A DNA stretch of 64,000 nucleotides from Acanthochromis polyacanthus. Taxonomy: Eukaryota > Chordata > Actinopteri > Pomacentridae. Positions 24,236 through 36,998 of the stretch are shown here, in pieces (positions within the stretch are counted from its first letter, which is position 1; each line of letters opens with the position of its first letter). Location of the stretch: contig NC_067121.1 in the NCBI RefSeq assembly GCF_021347895.1, forward strand, positions 36,877,974-36,941,973. The letters run 5' to 3'. Under the pieces are notes generated by a model. That model did no database searches. It was not told where the DNA came from and saw only the letters and a list, made by a program, of their open reading frames with translations. The position numbers were made by a program, and so were the translations under genes.

Positions 24236-25049
24236 TTTGGTCCAAATTTGTAACTACACAATCAATTAAGAAACCACGCTGAACGCAAAACATATCTCAG
24301 CTAATTGCACTCTTCTCTCACATTCGTAGAGTTAAGTCTAGTCGAGATGAAAATGAGAATTTGGCAGGTAGGAGAGAAGCTTAGCAAAAAGAGACAAGAG
24401 AGAAAAGTGAGAGGAAAGAGGAAGGATGTAAGTTAAAGAAATGAGACAAGAAATGGTTTCCAATGAAAAGAAGGTGACAGAAGTGAAAGATGGAAAGGGG
24501 ACACAAAATTGCAAGAGAGACGAAATAGAAGATTCCCAGGAGGAACTGATTCAGATTTAAAAGGAGATTGGAGATACCAAGACTGCAAACAGCTACGCTG
24601 ACAGCTGCTACTGTCTGAAACAAAGGAGAAAGCAGAAAATGGGAGTGCACACAGAGGTGAATCACCATCTTCACATGCTGAGGACAGGGACTAGAAAGAA
24701 GACACTACAGTCTAAAAAATGATTAAATAAAAACCAGAAGGGGCATGAGCTGACCTGACTCCATCTTTGTAATTTACTTCTGTTAATGGATACAGCTTAT
24801 TTTGAAGCACAAAAGAAAAGAGCTGTAAAATCTTTGACATGTCTTGCAGAAGCTTTCGAGATTTAGGAGATGTACAGACTCTAACAGGATGTTTGTCCAG
24901 CGTTTGATGGTGGGGGATGGATGGTCTTAATCAACCACCAGCCACCTGTGAGGACATATGTAGAAAAAATGGTAACCTTAAAATTTAAAACTAAAGTTGA
25001 TGAGGAAAACTTTTGACACAATCTTCTTCAAACCTCTAGGCTTTTGAAA
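24236..25049. other. Purine-rich stretch without a gene
   Basis: Between about 24345 and 24680 the plus strand is strongly purine-rich (many GAGA, AAAG, GGAAAG words), which creates a pyrimidine-coded open frame on the minus strand with no meaning that I can see. Confidence 0.5.
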
Positions 25050-25239
25050 ACATCCATCCATCCATCATCTATACACCACTTAATCCTCAAGAGAGTCGAG
25101 GGACTCGAATCTATTCCAGCTGACTCAGGGCGATGGCAGGGGACACCCAGTCGGTCTCAGGACTACACAGAGACAATCACATGCATTAACACCTATGGAC
25201 AATTTCAAATTATCAATAAATTATTCATTTTGGATGCTA
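25050..25239 (-). repeat. Teleost dispersed repeat (ATGG-tail family), copy 3, 3' part
   Basis: Reverse orientation. Starts with CATCCATCCATCCATC (the complement of the ATGG tail), then ATACACCACTTAATCCTCA, CTATTCCAGCTGACTCAGG, GGGGACACCCAGTCGG and AATTTCAAATTATCAATAA. It is cut at 25247 by an inserted element and resumes at 25777. Confidence 0.85.
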
Positions 25240-25247
25240 GGTGGAAG

Positions 25248-25776
25248 CATAGACTGTATATATAGTGAACGTAGCATCGGGCTCCAGAATTGAAGCCAAC
25301 CCGGAAGTGTCAAAAACTTGCAATATCACGCCGTCCGCTAGGGTTGGCTCCAAAAAGCTTTTGCTCCATAGACCCCAATTCATTTTTGGAAAAAATAAAA
25401 TTTGATAGACTGATGTTCTACAGCTCAGGATTTTTTTCCTGTTAGTTTTCATGGTCAAAATGAGAGATCAGGTGGCCGATCTTAAAATAAATCAATACTG
25501 AATTTTAAATAAATCGTTAAAGTTGGCGGAGCCAGCCAGGGGGTGTGGCTATACTTGATAGACAGCAACAGAAGCCTTTGCAGTAAAATGTGGGCGGGAT
25601 AAGAGAGTCCTCAGCCAATCCTGCCCCTAGTTGCTCTCCGGTCCAGTCTGTTTGATGACGCTTTTTACGTCACTGACTCCAAAAAATCCAAAACGGCGAC
25701 CAGGAAGTAGCAAAATCCGGGCTTCATTTTCTCGGCGTTGAAACCAACGGGTGACGTCACGGTTAGTTTACGCCTG
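25248..25776. mobile_element. 529-bp non-autonomous DNA element with 8-bp target duplication
   Basis: The sequence GGTGGAAG occurs at 25240-25247 and again at 25777-25784. Between them lie 529 bp foreign to the surrounding dispersed repeat, and the flanks on both sides are the two halves of one repeat copy. The element begins CATAGACTGTATATATAG and ends CACGGTTAGTTTACGCCTG; inside are GCTCCAGAATTGAAGCC, TAGGGTTGGCTCC, GCCTTTGCAGTAAAATGTGG and a TGACGTCACGG block. An 8-bp duplication is typical of hAT transposons, but the ends (CATAG...CCTG) are only weakly inverted. I recognise similar GACTGTATATA...GTGACGTCAC sequences from other fish genomes but cannot name the family. Confidence 0.7.
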
Positions 25777-25925
25777 GGTGGAAGACTGTGTACCCTTGGA
25801 AAACCCATGCATACACATGAGGAACATGCAAACTCCATGCAGAAAGATCCCAGGAAGGCTGGGACACAAACTGGGGATCTTCTAGCTGCAAGGCAAAAGT
25901 GCTAACCACCAAGCCACTGTGCAGC
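25777..25925 (-). repeat. ATGG-tail repeat copy 3, 5' part
   Basis: Resumes after the insertion with ACTGTGTACCCTTGG, CCATGCATACACATGAGG, ACATGCAAACTCCATGCAG, CCAGGAAGGCTGGGACAC and CTAACCACCAAGCCACTG, the reverse complement of the family's 5' part. Together with 25050-25239 it makes the most complete copy of this repeat in the window. Confidence 0.85.
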
Positions 25926-26949
25926 CCCTTTGAAAAACACCATTTCTTAATTACATTTTGTAGTCACAGTCATATGAACTGGTTGCATATGCAAAATCTG
26001 AATCAGTACTTGTATTAAGAAGTTACAGCACAGTAGTGGAACTTAATGAATAGTGCCAGAACAGCTCAATAAAATATCTGTTCCAATCTCATATTCAGAA
26101 AACATTAAACATTCACTGTCGTACATTCATGAAAAATTAGATGTTTAAAGGCTTCATCAGCAACAAAAGTTACATTGGAGACCTTATAAAAAGACAACCC
26201 AGAGAAAAGCTCATCAGCTGCAAGGTTAACAGCGGGGAATTGGTCGACATATGGCTAGTCAGTCCATCACAGACAGTACTGGTCAGCAATCAGCAGCATG
26301 GCCAAAGACCTGCTGCTGATGGAAACACTCCTCAAGCAAACGCAGCAAGTTCAAGATTTATCAACCTTTGTGTGCCGTAAGTCTTCTTTGTGATGTTGAT
26401 TGTCAATGGATATTTTGAGAACACATACACCAAGTTGTTATAAGTTTCAAAAATTGAAAGAAAGCATTTGAAGATTAAAAATATGTGCTACTTCCGTGTA
26501 GTTTAATTTTTGAAATTTCAATTAAATACACCATAGCATATGATCATTTGGCCCAAGAACCACCTCAAATAAAAGTCAGAGACATGGAAAGTTGCATCAG
26601 TTGAAGATCAAGATGTTAAACAGGCACCACTTCAGCTAGCTCCAAGCATGTGATCTTGGTCTGTGTTTTTCGATTACATTACATGAAACGCATGGCAAGA
26701 ACAAAGAAGATATTTTAGAGAAGATGGTAGATGGGTAGAAGGGGATTAGTTGCATTTTTTGAAGGGCACTGATAGCTTTGTGTTTGGGAGCAGGGCTAAC
26801 AACACATGTTGTTTGGCTCTGCTCTCAGTCACATTGTTTGTCTGTTCCCTCTAGAATGACACATAGCATTAGCTGATCTGATGCCTCTTTCAGCAAATGA
26901 CACCATTTGGATGTGTCCTCCAAAACATTACAAATCAGCTTTACGGCCA
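25926..26949. other. No gene or named repeat seen
   Basis: Short anonymous open frames (largest 79 codons, 26141-26380). No motif or repeat unit recognised. Confidence 0.45.
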
Positions 26950-27100
26950 CACTATAATTGAAGTTTTGCCAAGGTTTAGGTTCAAAAAACAACGTGGTTC
27001 GGATTAGGAAAAGGGCGTGTTAGAGATAAAGGACGACTTTGTTATGTTTGGGAAATGTTGATTGTCATGGAGACAAAACCCTTGTTTAGGGCTTGAGAAC
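26950..27100. repeat. Possible fish dispersed repeat with GGTTTAGG words
   Basis: GCCAAGGTTTAGGTTCAAAA, AACAACGTGGTTCGGATTAG and GAAAAGGGCGTG resemble a fish repeat that typically reads AAGTTTAGGCACAAAAAC, GACTTGGTTAGGTTTAGG and AAAAGATCGTGG. The copy is degenerate and its borders are guesses. Confidence 0.4.
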
Positions 27101-29082
27101 AATCATGGTCATGCTTATTTAAAAAAAGTGTGTGTTCAACACCGTCTACCACGCTAACAATATGCACTGATATGATATAGCAAAACATAGTATGCTGTGG
27201 AAGGAGTAGTATGTAGTAGTTGGTTTCAAATAATAAATTGACTGTTAATTAAAAAAACAGCAGTCTTTTGTTAAAGGTCAGTGTATTTTGGACCCATCCA
27301 TACACCCCAATCTCCTCCCGATGAACACGTTGTTTCTCTATAGAACACAAACATCAACACCTGCCTTCTCCATAGTTTCCATGATAATTATGGTGGCCAC
27401 TAGAGGGTTCCATTGCTTTCTGTACCTTAAACATGCTATACTGGGCCCATGAGGATATACAGACAGATAATATATCTTCAAAAGCAGCTGAAGCACAACA
27501 TCTTCATCATCACAGCTGCAAATGTGCTTCATGGAACCTATTTTAAAGTGAGCTGACCACCTATCTCATGATGAACTACCAGCAGAATTCAAAACAAGTG
27601 CTTTAAAGCGTGTTCTGGTCTGCTAAGTTGAAACTACCAAAAAGAACTGCAAAATCTGCTTGAAATAAGAGCTCACTCCACCAATTCCATCAGTTGGAAC
27701 AAAAAGGCTGTTGAAATGAACTGCTGGTGTCATAAATATACTTAAGCCTGAGTCAAGTGGGAACAAAAGCAAAATCAAAACTTGATGAAATGGAGCCACA
27801 TTTTTAAAAGCACATTTTTGAGCACAGTTTTGCAACTAGCTCCCAATGATCATTACATTCAGTTAGAGACCTGTCTTTTTATTTAAGGTGCATCTGCTCT
27901 GATCCATTCTACCTTTCTTCAAAATCAAAAATCTGTGTTCCCAGCAGTCAGGAGATACACAGCGAGAGAGATTGGTGAGACACGTGTGGAGAATAAGAGA
28001 GCAATGCAGGGGGAAAAAAGAAAAAAGTAACAGAAAGAAGTGTGACAGAGCTTTGACTGGAGAGAAATCAGTGATGTGTGAAAGCATATTCCACAATCAG
28101 GGCTGTGCTTTGTGATTCAAAGAGTGAGGAGGCAGCACAGGCGAGAAGAAAAGAGCAGAGTGTGTGAGTGATTTTCTGAAAGCTAGGAAAGCATTTGAGA
28201 CTTTCTCCAAGGTCAGATATGTAACCCCTGAGCTGGTGCAGGAGTCACCGCCTGATGTTTCATGGAGCTCTTTGTTCTGCCACTTGCCTTCTGACAAGCA
28301 TGTGTGTGTGTGTGTCTTGGTGTGTCTTGTGTGTGAATGAGGTGGTCACTGAGGGCAAAACACAAAGGAGAAAACACAAACTTTACAGGAACGTGCTTTC
28401 TAAATCCATCTACAACAAATCTCAAATATTGAGAAAATGACAAAATGTGAAAGCACAGTTATTTCAGAAAATAAGCTGCAAAACAAATGAGAGCAAATGT
28501 TAAAATGCATTCAATTATGGAAAACTTAGAGAGGAATGCTATGGGACTGATTATAAGTGAGCAGAGATATTGCAGATTTTGGAGTGTTAGGAAAGCAGTT
28601 TGGAATGTACCATTGTAAGAAAACCCAAATGTCATTCCCAACAATAAGTAAAGTGTACCATAGTCACAAATACTCTTTATTTATTCAAAGAATTTAGCAC
28701 AGTCTGAGCATACTTTATAGAACTTAGTGGAGATGAAACTTGTGCTCTGGTGCCTATCAGTGGCAACAAGCAGCCACCAAGCAGGAAACTGCGTTGTGAT
28801 TGACAGCAGCCCACGAGGCTGAATGTGATGAGGTCACCAGGCGCCGCCAACACCTTCAGCAATTGACTGCTTGTGGGTAGCGCTGATCGCTCTGTCCAAT
28901 CCCACCACCACCATCTGGGAAATGTTGGCTGAGGACATTAGTAACGATAAACAGCAAAACTTTACATGCAACTTTTGCTCATTAGATATATTTCTTATTT
29001 TTTTCTTCAGATGTTGAGAGTCCAAAGTCCCACCCCTGTTCTTACCTAACGACAGACTGCAATATAGTCACTTTTCTCTAAA
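27101..29082. other. No gene or named repeat seen
   Basis: AT-rich, short open frames without motifs. A (TG) run lies at about 28300-28316. The segment 27340-27480 might belong to an unrecognised repeat. Confidence 0.4.
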
Positions 29083-30046
29083 GGCCTCTACACGCTGCAC
29101 AATTTTAACAGTCTTATAAGTTGACAGCTTGCTACACTGGACGACATGAATCTAATAATCTTTGGGCATGACGTGAAGTTTGCTTTGTACAGATTACACG
29201 ATGAAAATGCCGCTGAATCTCAGCCTACGATGTACGTGAGTCGATGTGAACGCGCAAGACTATAACATCATAAGTGTGCGACTTCCATCCATGAAAAATA
29301 AACAACTGAAGCATAAACGGAGCGCCTCCAATCACAGCCCTTGCGACATTTATGTGTTTGGAGAGAAATCCCAAAAAAATGGAGAAGGAGAATACGAATG
29401 CGGTCGTGGCTCGGAAAGAGGCCAGTTTGGGGCGTTGATTTTGCAAAGACACTGCACGAGTAATTCCTTCTCCAACTGTAGAACACAACATAGAGGGTCA
29501 CATTATTTAATGACGTAGACTAAATGCTGTGGTCTCTATTTACAGTGGTGTGTGCGTGTGTTTGCTAGCCGCTAATGTTAGGTTACTAAACTGGGAGCTG
29601 CAATTCCAACGCTACATCCCTCCATGCCTCGTCCTTTTTAGTTCGGTTGTGGTACGAACTGGAGGACATGTCAAAAAGGAAGGGCTTCTGCTGCCACAAC
29701 TCTACTTGCTGTTTTCTTTGTTTAAATCCCACATACTTCGATTTGGGTTTAGCACCAGTGTCGCGCTGATTAGTCATTTCATACTGCACTTCATTTGGTT
29801 AGTTGACGTCGGTCGCAGCAGCAGTCACAATGTGAGATGATCACCCCAAATTTCTGACGCATTCAGAATTTTAACACGGCTCGCACTTATTTCCAAGACC
29901 GTGACAACAGCCATCCTTGAACCTGTCTCACAGTGCTAGGTTGAACCGCCGATGTAGAGCCAAAACCAAAGATATTGCCACAATTCCCTCACGATTGTTG
30001 TCTTTCCTCTGGAACGGTCAAAAATCGCACAGTATGTAGTGGCCCC
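29083..30046. mobile_element. 964-bp non-autonomous DNA transposon
   Basis: The left end GGCCTCTACACGCTGCACAA and the right end, read on the minus strand as GGGGCCACTACATACTGTGC, form degenerate terminal inverted repeats of about 25 bp, continuing into TTTTA/GATTTTT. Internal marks are TTGACAGCTTGCTACACTGG, ACAAGACTATAACATCATAAG-like words on the left side, and GGTCGCAGCAGCAGTCACAA plus TTAACACGGCTCGCACTTAT on the right. I recognise this as a class of long MITE found in fish genomes (ends GGCCTCTACACACTGCACGA). Open frames inside it (90 and 103 codons) are not transposase-like. No target duplication could be fixed. Confidence 0.6.
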
Positions 30047-33000
30047 AAAAGGCTTTCCTTCATCTGTTTTTTTGCCAAGGTGAAACATGTTCTTTGAGTT
30101 TTCTGCCTAAATCACAAGCTTTCTGGACATCTAGAAGTTCACTGGAAGGTAAAATTTGTTTGTGTAATCTGTGAGACAAAAAAAAAAGCAAACGGTAAAA
30201 ACTTGAAGTTGTGATTTTACAGGGAGTTGGGCAAGTACTGTCACAGGAAGGCTGCCAAGAACAGTGCAGGAGCGAGGAAGCTATAAGACTAGGGATTGAT
30301 TTTATTAAGAGTTTCATTCTACTACTATTCCTACCGATATGTCTTGTTGATCAGGTACTTCACCGGTGCGTTTAGAGGTTTCATGGTTGTTTTGTAAGAG
30401 ATAAAGTGAATCAAACTAAAGCAGCACACTGCTTCAGTCAGAAATTAAACACAGGACCTTTTTCTGTCACAGTATTTTTACTATGTGGTGTTAATAGGTT
30501 TACTTAAGTAAATGGAGCAATTTGTTTACCGCTGCCAACAGAAACATTCATTTGGAGAAAAAATAAGGCCCCAAAATCACTGATTCGGTCTGCTTAAAGA
30601 GTGTGACTATTTTAGATGGAGCTTATGCATGCAACTGTTCTGAACAATCAGCTGGTTATTGGTCACTTTTAATCATTGATTTGTGCTCATACAATGTGTG
30701 TGTGTGAGGACTTCAGGCTGCAAACATACATAACATACCCGCAGCCAGCAACAAGAGAAAAACAACCAGTTAGACAGTGGAAAGCTGCTTTTCTCCATCT
30801 GTATGTAATGAACTTCTGCTGGATGTATCCACAGATTGATCGTGTTTCTGCTCTTACAGACGAAGGACTTGTTGCACTTGTGGCGACGGACACTGGCAGC
30901 ATCGACTCTAGTTGAGAACATTTAGTTCTTTCCACCAAGAGCAGAGTCGATGTGTGGTGTTTGTGTGTACCTCATACACTGGCTCTTACAAAGAGATATC
31001 ACCTTTGGATTGAGTGTAGCGAAAAAGAATCATAGAGTTTGTGAGATAGAATGTGCAAGATAGTGTTTATGTGGCAATTATAAATAAGAAATCCAATGTC
31101 TTAATAACAGTACCCATAGCAGCACCGATAACATCTGAGCTTATTGATCCTCAGGACTTAGAGATGCTATTAGGCAACGTGTGGCTCGTGGGGGGATGTG
31201 AGGGCATATCATCCTCCTTTTAAACCTGCCATCCCCTCTCTCCATCCCCCTACTGCAGAGAGAGTGCAGGGGCAGAGGACTTGTTTAGTTGCATATGTTA
31301 TGTCAGACTGGCTCATTGATCCTTTATCCAACTGAGGTTTGTGCAAGTTTGACTCCCCGGCTAAGAGCTCTGAAATACCAGCAGCCTGACTGGGCTGTGT
31401 GCTGAGAAATCCATGGCGCTGTCCGTGGTGCTGAAGTAGCAGAGGGAATTATAATCGCTCCTTTTCCACTCAGTCCTGCCCTTCTGTCAGTTTCATCCCG
31501 GATCTATAATATTCTCTAAGCTGCACTATCAATGCTTGATTCTCTACAATATTGCAGCCTACTGTTTATCCTCTACAGAGCAGTTTCACCCAACTGATGA
31601 AAGTGACAAGTTGCAACATGTAGTTAAGGTAGAGCAGGACGATCATAAAGACATACTACTATCTGTTTCCATCCGTCCATCCATCGTGACCATAGGAGGG
31701 GAGATTTGAAGCACAGTGTAAGAATCTCTGGATTTTGTTTCTGCTGTGTGTTATTCCTGGGCTTTCACTTTAATACTTCTGTGATCATTTTGTAGCACAT
31801 GTGCTGGTGAAAATCAACCCCAGAACAAACCAAATCTATAACAAAGTATTTTAAAGCAGCTAGGACTTCAGAAACAGATTTTAGATATTTGGTGTAACCT
31901 GGAAGAAGAGCAGGCGATGCAGCTCTGAAAATTAACCTTCACTGCCAGCACTGCACTCAGCTGCTGCAGGTACAAAATTCACAGTAATGTTTATACCATC
32001 AATACTACGGTGTGTTTTGAAAAATAAACATTTATAGAATTTCTAATGTCCAAATTAAGTAATAGGGCAGGCCTACTCAAAACATATATTCATGTACATA
32101 ACATACATGTTTTGTTTTTTTTGTTAAATTTAAATTAAAGTTGCAACTGTAGTATCAGAAATCAGGCAAAGCATATGGGTGCAGGGGATGCTGCCACTGG
32201 GCAGCTGCTCCTGTAAAAATACTAAATATTTAGCTGTAGCAATAATGTTCCTTAAACAAGAGAAACAAACACCAGTAGCTTACATTTTGGACTAATTGTC
32301 TCTAAACAAGCTTTTGCTGCTGGTTCTGTATTGAATTCGTATTTTGTTAAATTTGGGGTCAAGAAAATTCATTAGCTGGCTCATTACAATTAAGGGTTGC
32401 AACCTGAAATGTTATGTAGTGGCTTTAATTTATTAGTTTTGTGTGAGTTGTTAAATCTCTGTATAATTAGCACGACACTGAAATTCAAATAAGTGTTTCA
32501 ATAAAATCATTTCAACTTGAACAGTAGCCAACACTGATGAAATATGCCTCTGAGACACTGCAGTGTTTCTGTTCCTACAAGACCAACTCATCAGGAAGAA
32601 ATGACAAAATATCATCTGGGACTTTTTGTCATTCATGAAAATCACTGAAACTTCACTTGCATGACTCAGCAGTTGGAGGCTTACTGGTTGGTTCAATCAG
32701 TGCGATTTTTTTTCTTCAAATTGTGCCCAGATGTTAATGATGAAACAAAGGTTTGACTTTGGAGGAGTCCACAGAGTCGGCAGCAAACACAAAGTAATGA
32801 AACTGTGCGATGGGTTCATGTGGAACGTGAGTTTCTAGAGGTTATTTGACTCAATAATTTGATTTAAAACATTGGAAATATGTCATCACTGCTACAATAT
32901 AAATGTAAGTAAGAGATCAGCAAAACAGTACAAAACCCACAGAAAAGAATCTGGTCTGATAGTGGTCTTCATGTGTCCACTTGGGTGTGAGAAACCTGGT

Positions 33001-34689
33001 TCCAAACTGCTACCCGACTCAAACTGGGTGCAAATTTGAATGAATGGATCTAACTGGGTCCAAGCGTGACAGTGCGGTTTGAATCTAGAGGAAGGTTGTA
33101 AGCTTTGAACTGAAGGCGTATATGGTGCTCATTGTCCATGTGAGGAACAAGATGTAGGAAAAGCAGCACCAGGTGAAACTTGCTGGTACATCAGTTGTTT
33201 GGTTCTCTTTTAGCTAGATCATTCACACAAATTAAAAATCTGTACAACTTGTGTAGTGGTCCTTTGAGGTTTGACTATTTCAAAATGCCTGAATTCATTT
33301 TGGTCAATCATCTAATTATCCTGGTGTCTGTTCAGGTCTTGCCTGACTGTCCTCGGATCCCTCTATGTCAGTTTTGGTTGATTTTCCCCTCATGTTTATG
33401 GTTAAAAGTCAGGGTCAGAGAGCGAAAAGTTCAGGAGACTGGAAGAAGGATGAAAGAGAAATATGAGTTAAATGTCTGTTTGATATGTTGACATCTCTGA
33501 GATCTGAGGAGGGCGAAGCGGTCTTTGCTATGACCCTTTAGTGCCTGTTTCATCCTCTGCCCCCCTCAGTGTGCCTGACACACTTCACTGCATAGTCTCA
33601 GTCTTCAAGATCTCCCGTCATTCTGTTGCTTGTCACACTGCTTTTCGTCAAACTGCTTAGTATGGTGCCAGATCTCCTGCTACTTGACCTCTCTTAACCT
33701 GTTTTTGTTGTTATAATCCACTTTTTATGGTACCCTCACTTATGCCACAAAGCCCTTTTAAATTTCCTTTGCAAATAAAGTCAGTTGTCCAGTGAAGGAA
33801 CTTTTTATTATTATTATTATTTCATATTTTCAGGGTCATGGACGTTGCCTTTTATGTTCTACGCTTTTGGAGAATACAAATAAGTGTTTTAAAATTCATA
33901 TGAAGGAATAAATTAATTCACTGTTACACAGTGGCCTTTACTTATACTTGCAAAGGCTGCAGTAACAGCTCTTGACTACTTTTTTGTGTCACCAAGACAT
34001 AAAAAGCAGCCCGTTAGCCTACTGACATGCTTTATGAAAAAGCTTACCGAGGCATATGTGATTACAGCAATCAAACATGTCCAGAGCTGTGCAGCCAAAG
34101 AGAACTGGCCTTGAAAGAGTACTCCATCACACCAACTTAGCGTTGCACCATAATGCCCATGATGGACAGCTAGATCAATGCAGCAGAACCCCATATGTCA
34201 TCTTTTTTATTGCAAGTATTCTTCTTTGTGGCACCTACATTGCCCACAATGCAAAATGTGAGGTGTTAAATAAGTGTAGTTCCCATTTAGGAATAACCCT
34301 AAATGGGAAATGGGAATTTATTCCCACAGTGGAATAAATATGACAAAGTTGTGACAGCAGCAGGTGCATTGCTTTATGTTAACAATACAACCTGGCAGTG
34401 CACCACATTTTCCTTTCTTGATAAAAATGCAGGAAAACTCCTGGTGTGCAACTCTGCAGCTGTCAGCTTACTGCTCACTGTTGTGAACCATGGTATGGCC
34501 TCTGTGAGTTAGTTCAAAATTTTGTTCAGGTTCCACTAGCCATTAATAGTGCTGCTTGCTGTGTACATTCTTTAAAGAAATGTATTTAACATTTGTGTCT
34601 CTTTAGTTCATTTTGTTAGTTTTTTTTATCCTGACAGGTGGAATCTCCCATAATGTGTAAGAAGCAGACTGCACATAAAATATGGACTT
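30047..34689. other. Long stretch without a recognisable gene
   Basis: Nothing coding could be supported in 4.6 kb. An 11-bp perfect hairpin is at 34281-34308 and an ATT run at about 33807-33821. The part 31240-31570 is less AT-rich and low in repeats, but I see no signal in it. Short open frames at 33976-34337 overlap on both strands and show no motif. Confidence 0.45.
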
Positions 34690-34815
34690 CACCTCTAAGT
34701 CCAACAAACCTAAAACTTGTATTCTTTTTAACAGCCAATGGGGCAACTCCTTTGGTTGCAAAAGGAAGTCCAATTGTATAGTCTCTCCAAGTGTCTAAGT
34801 CTTTGAGAAAATTAG
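34690..34815 (-). repeat. Fish dispersed repeat with GCAACCAAAGGAGT core, reverse copy
   Basis: On the minus strand the core reads TTTTGCAACCAAAGGAGTTG, CCCCATTGGCTGTTAAAAAG and AATACAAGTTTTAGG. The plus-strand copy at 62095-62265 has TTTTGCAACCAAAGGAGTCG, CTCTGCTGGATGTTAGAAAG and AATGCAGATTTAAGG in the same order, so the two are clearly related. I know similar sequences from many fish genomes (core GAGTCGCCCCCTGCTGG). No coding capacity; SINE or MITE undetermined. Confidence 0.65.
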
Positions 34816-35019
34816 CTACTAGGATATGTTTTAGGGCATGCCGGTACCTAGAAGACTGTCATTTGGGTAGCCATAGGATCCTCAGATTCTCAGTCAGATC
34901 CACCTTAAATTGTCATGTCCAGTTTTAAATGACCAAATACGATGACGGCCAAACTCCAGGATTGGTAGCCCACAAAACAATGGATAATGTCATGCTGGCT
35001 ACGTCTATTTGTTATGTAC

Positions 35020-35275
35020 AGTTTATGTATGTGCAAGTGGTAAATCTGGGCCTCATTCCATCAATAATTTCTGCCAGATAATGTGAAATACGTCAAAAGC
35101 AATAGCAATGGAAAAATTGGCGATGACTTGACTTTTCATGTAGCCCCACTATCAGTTCAAAATTTCAAACAAATAGCAAAATATCCACATTTCTGGTGCC
35201 ATATTTGAACGTAATCCATGCAAAAGCAGTTGAGATATTTCAATGGGCTAAAGTGACTGACTGACCGACACAACC
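35020..35275. repeat. Possible fish dispersed repeat ending in GACCGACAC
   Basis: AACGTAATCCATGCAAAAGC, AGTTGAGATATTTCAATGG and CTAAAGTGACTGACTGACCG follow the pattern of fish repeats that end CAATCCATC...GTTGAGATATTTCA...GGACCGACAGAC. The left boundary is unclear. It may be a relative of the copies at 18748 and 43185. Confidence 0.4.
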
Positions 35276-36894
35276 GATTCAGCTTAGATCTGTCGTTGCA
35301 CCCTATATGCAACCTTACGCAAGTTCTCCTCCAACAAAACTACCGAGATTTTGCTGGATTGTAGATTACAGTCAGCATATCCTAATATCAAAATAAGACA
35401 GGATAGTGCTACAAGGATCACCACTCTTTTTTTCCTCAGATGTCAATGATTAAAACTGAGTTCAAATTTGACTTGTTTCCTGACTGTGTAAATGTACAGT
35501 AAAACTCCAGATCTAGCTTTGGACCTAATTTGGATCTCTCTGCCCTATTTTAAAAATCACTGTCCCGGACTATGAAAGCTGGCTGGCTTTGTTCCTTGCC
35601 TGCCAGCTACTCCAGACTTGGCAGCCGTCCTGTAAAACCACTAGAAGACTCCTGACAATGCTGAAATTGAGCATTTCCTCGTATAAATACACACATTTTT
35701 AATTACAGTTTTAACTGTCAAAAACAACTTCCAAGAGTGCTATTAAATGAGTCATTCTTTCGCTTTCTGCAGCTTATGGAAATAAATGAAATGACTTTCA
35801 TGTATTTGTGACATACTTTGGATCTGTGCAGATTTACACTGGCACTGAAAACAAATGCTGGCAGAGACTGCTGTCAGTATTCTGCAGAAGCTAAAAACAC
35901 CGGCATGAAAAAAATTCTTTGGATGTCCTCAGAAAAAAAGAAAAAGCCTTAGTCACAAACTGACGGCTGTCTTAAAAAAAAATTCCCTAACTTCACCCTT
36001 TGAAGGCTGCTTCAAAATGTGCTGCCTCTCTGAAGACATTCAAAGCTTGTTTACCCAAATACCTACAGCACATGTTCATATATCAGCATTTCCCAAATAA
36101 AAAGTGGTGACAGGAAGAGGAAAATACCTCTGTCAAGGAAATAAAAGGTCAAAGGAAGAGAGGGAAGCGATAGAGGCATAAAACTATACAGTACAGAGTG
36201 AGTCTGTTTACTGCGGTGTGTGATACAGTGGGTTTTCTCTTAACTCACAATCCCACACAGGATCACTGCTGACTGGTGCTGCTATTACAAGAAGAGGGAG
36301 CAGAAAAGGTGGAATGCCATTTCTGGTGACTGGCTGACTAGGAATGTGTACAATACAGTCATTCTCAGACATCCTCCTTCCATTTAAGGTGAAATGCCAC
36401 AAAATGATTTCTTTCAAATGTGTATTTTTTACTGCATCTCCTGCTGATTGCAATGATCAAACCTATTGTCTCTGGTCTCTATATTAAGTATGCTGGATGT
36501 GTGATCTACCAAGAAACTGTAGAAGTGCAATTAACTTATCAGTGGCAGATGTGAACCAAGAGAGAGAGCTGCCTTGGTCTCAAAAAATATGCTGCATATT
36601 TTTGATACCTTGAAGTACCCACAGTTCACCTTGCCAGATTAGCACGCTATTACTAAAATAGATGGGTTTCCAATGCAGGAACTTGGAGTTGGGTGCAAGG
36701 TGGTTGTTTAAAGGAAGAACCCTATAACTACTCCTTTAGTCCTTTTGTGTCCATTGCAGTGTAGGATCCAAGTCCCAACTGTGATGTTAACTCCAAGTGC
36801 AACAAAACAACAGCAAATTAGACACAAGTCCAGTTCTTTGAGTATGTAAGAAATGAAACAATGGGTAGTTTATGTTAGATTATTGTTAGACTGT
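35276..36894. other. No gene or named repeat seen
   Basis: AT-rich, open frames below 85 codons, no motif recognised. Confidence 0.45.
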
Positions 36895-36966
36895 GTGAGT
36901 GAATGAATAATGGATCCATTGTGAAGCGCTTTGAGTGCCTTGAAAAAACGCTATATAAATCTAGTC

Positions 36967-36998
<32 letters not shown>

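Noticed and set aside
24381..24674. 97-codon minus-strand frame with apparent hydrophobic segments
   Set aside because: Complement of a purine-rich tract; hydrophobic codons follow from pyrimidine richness.
29246..29518. 90-codon open frame that could be read as a small gene
   Set aside because: Lies within a non-autonomous element bounded by inverted repeats and shows no transposase or host-gene motif.
33065..33085. GGTTTGAATC, similar to a tRNA B box
   Set aside because: No matching A box, acceptor stem or clover-leaf pairing around it.
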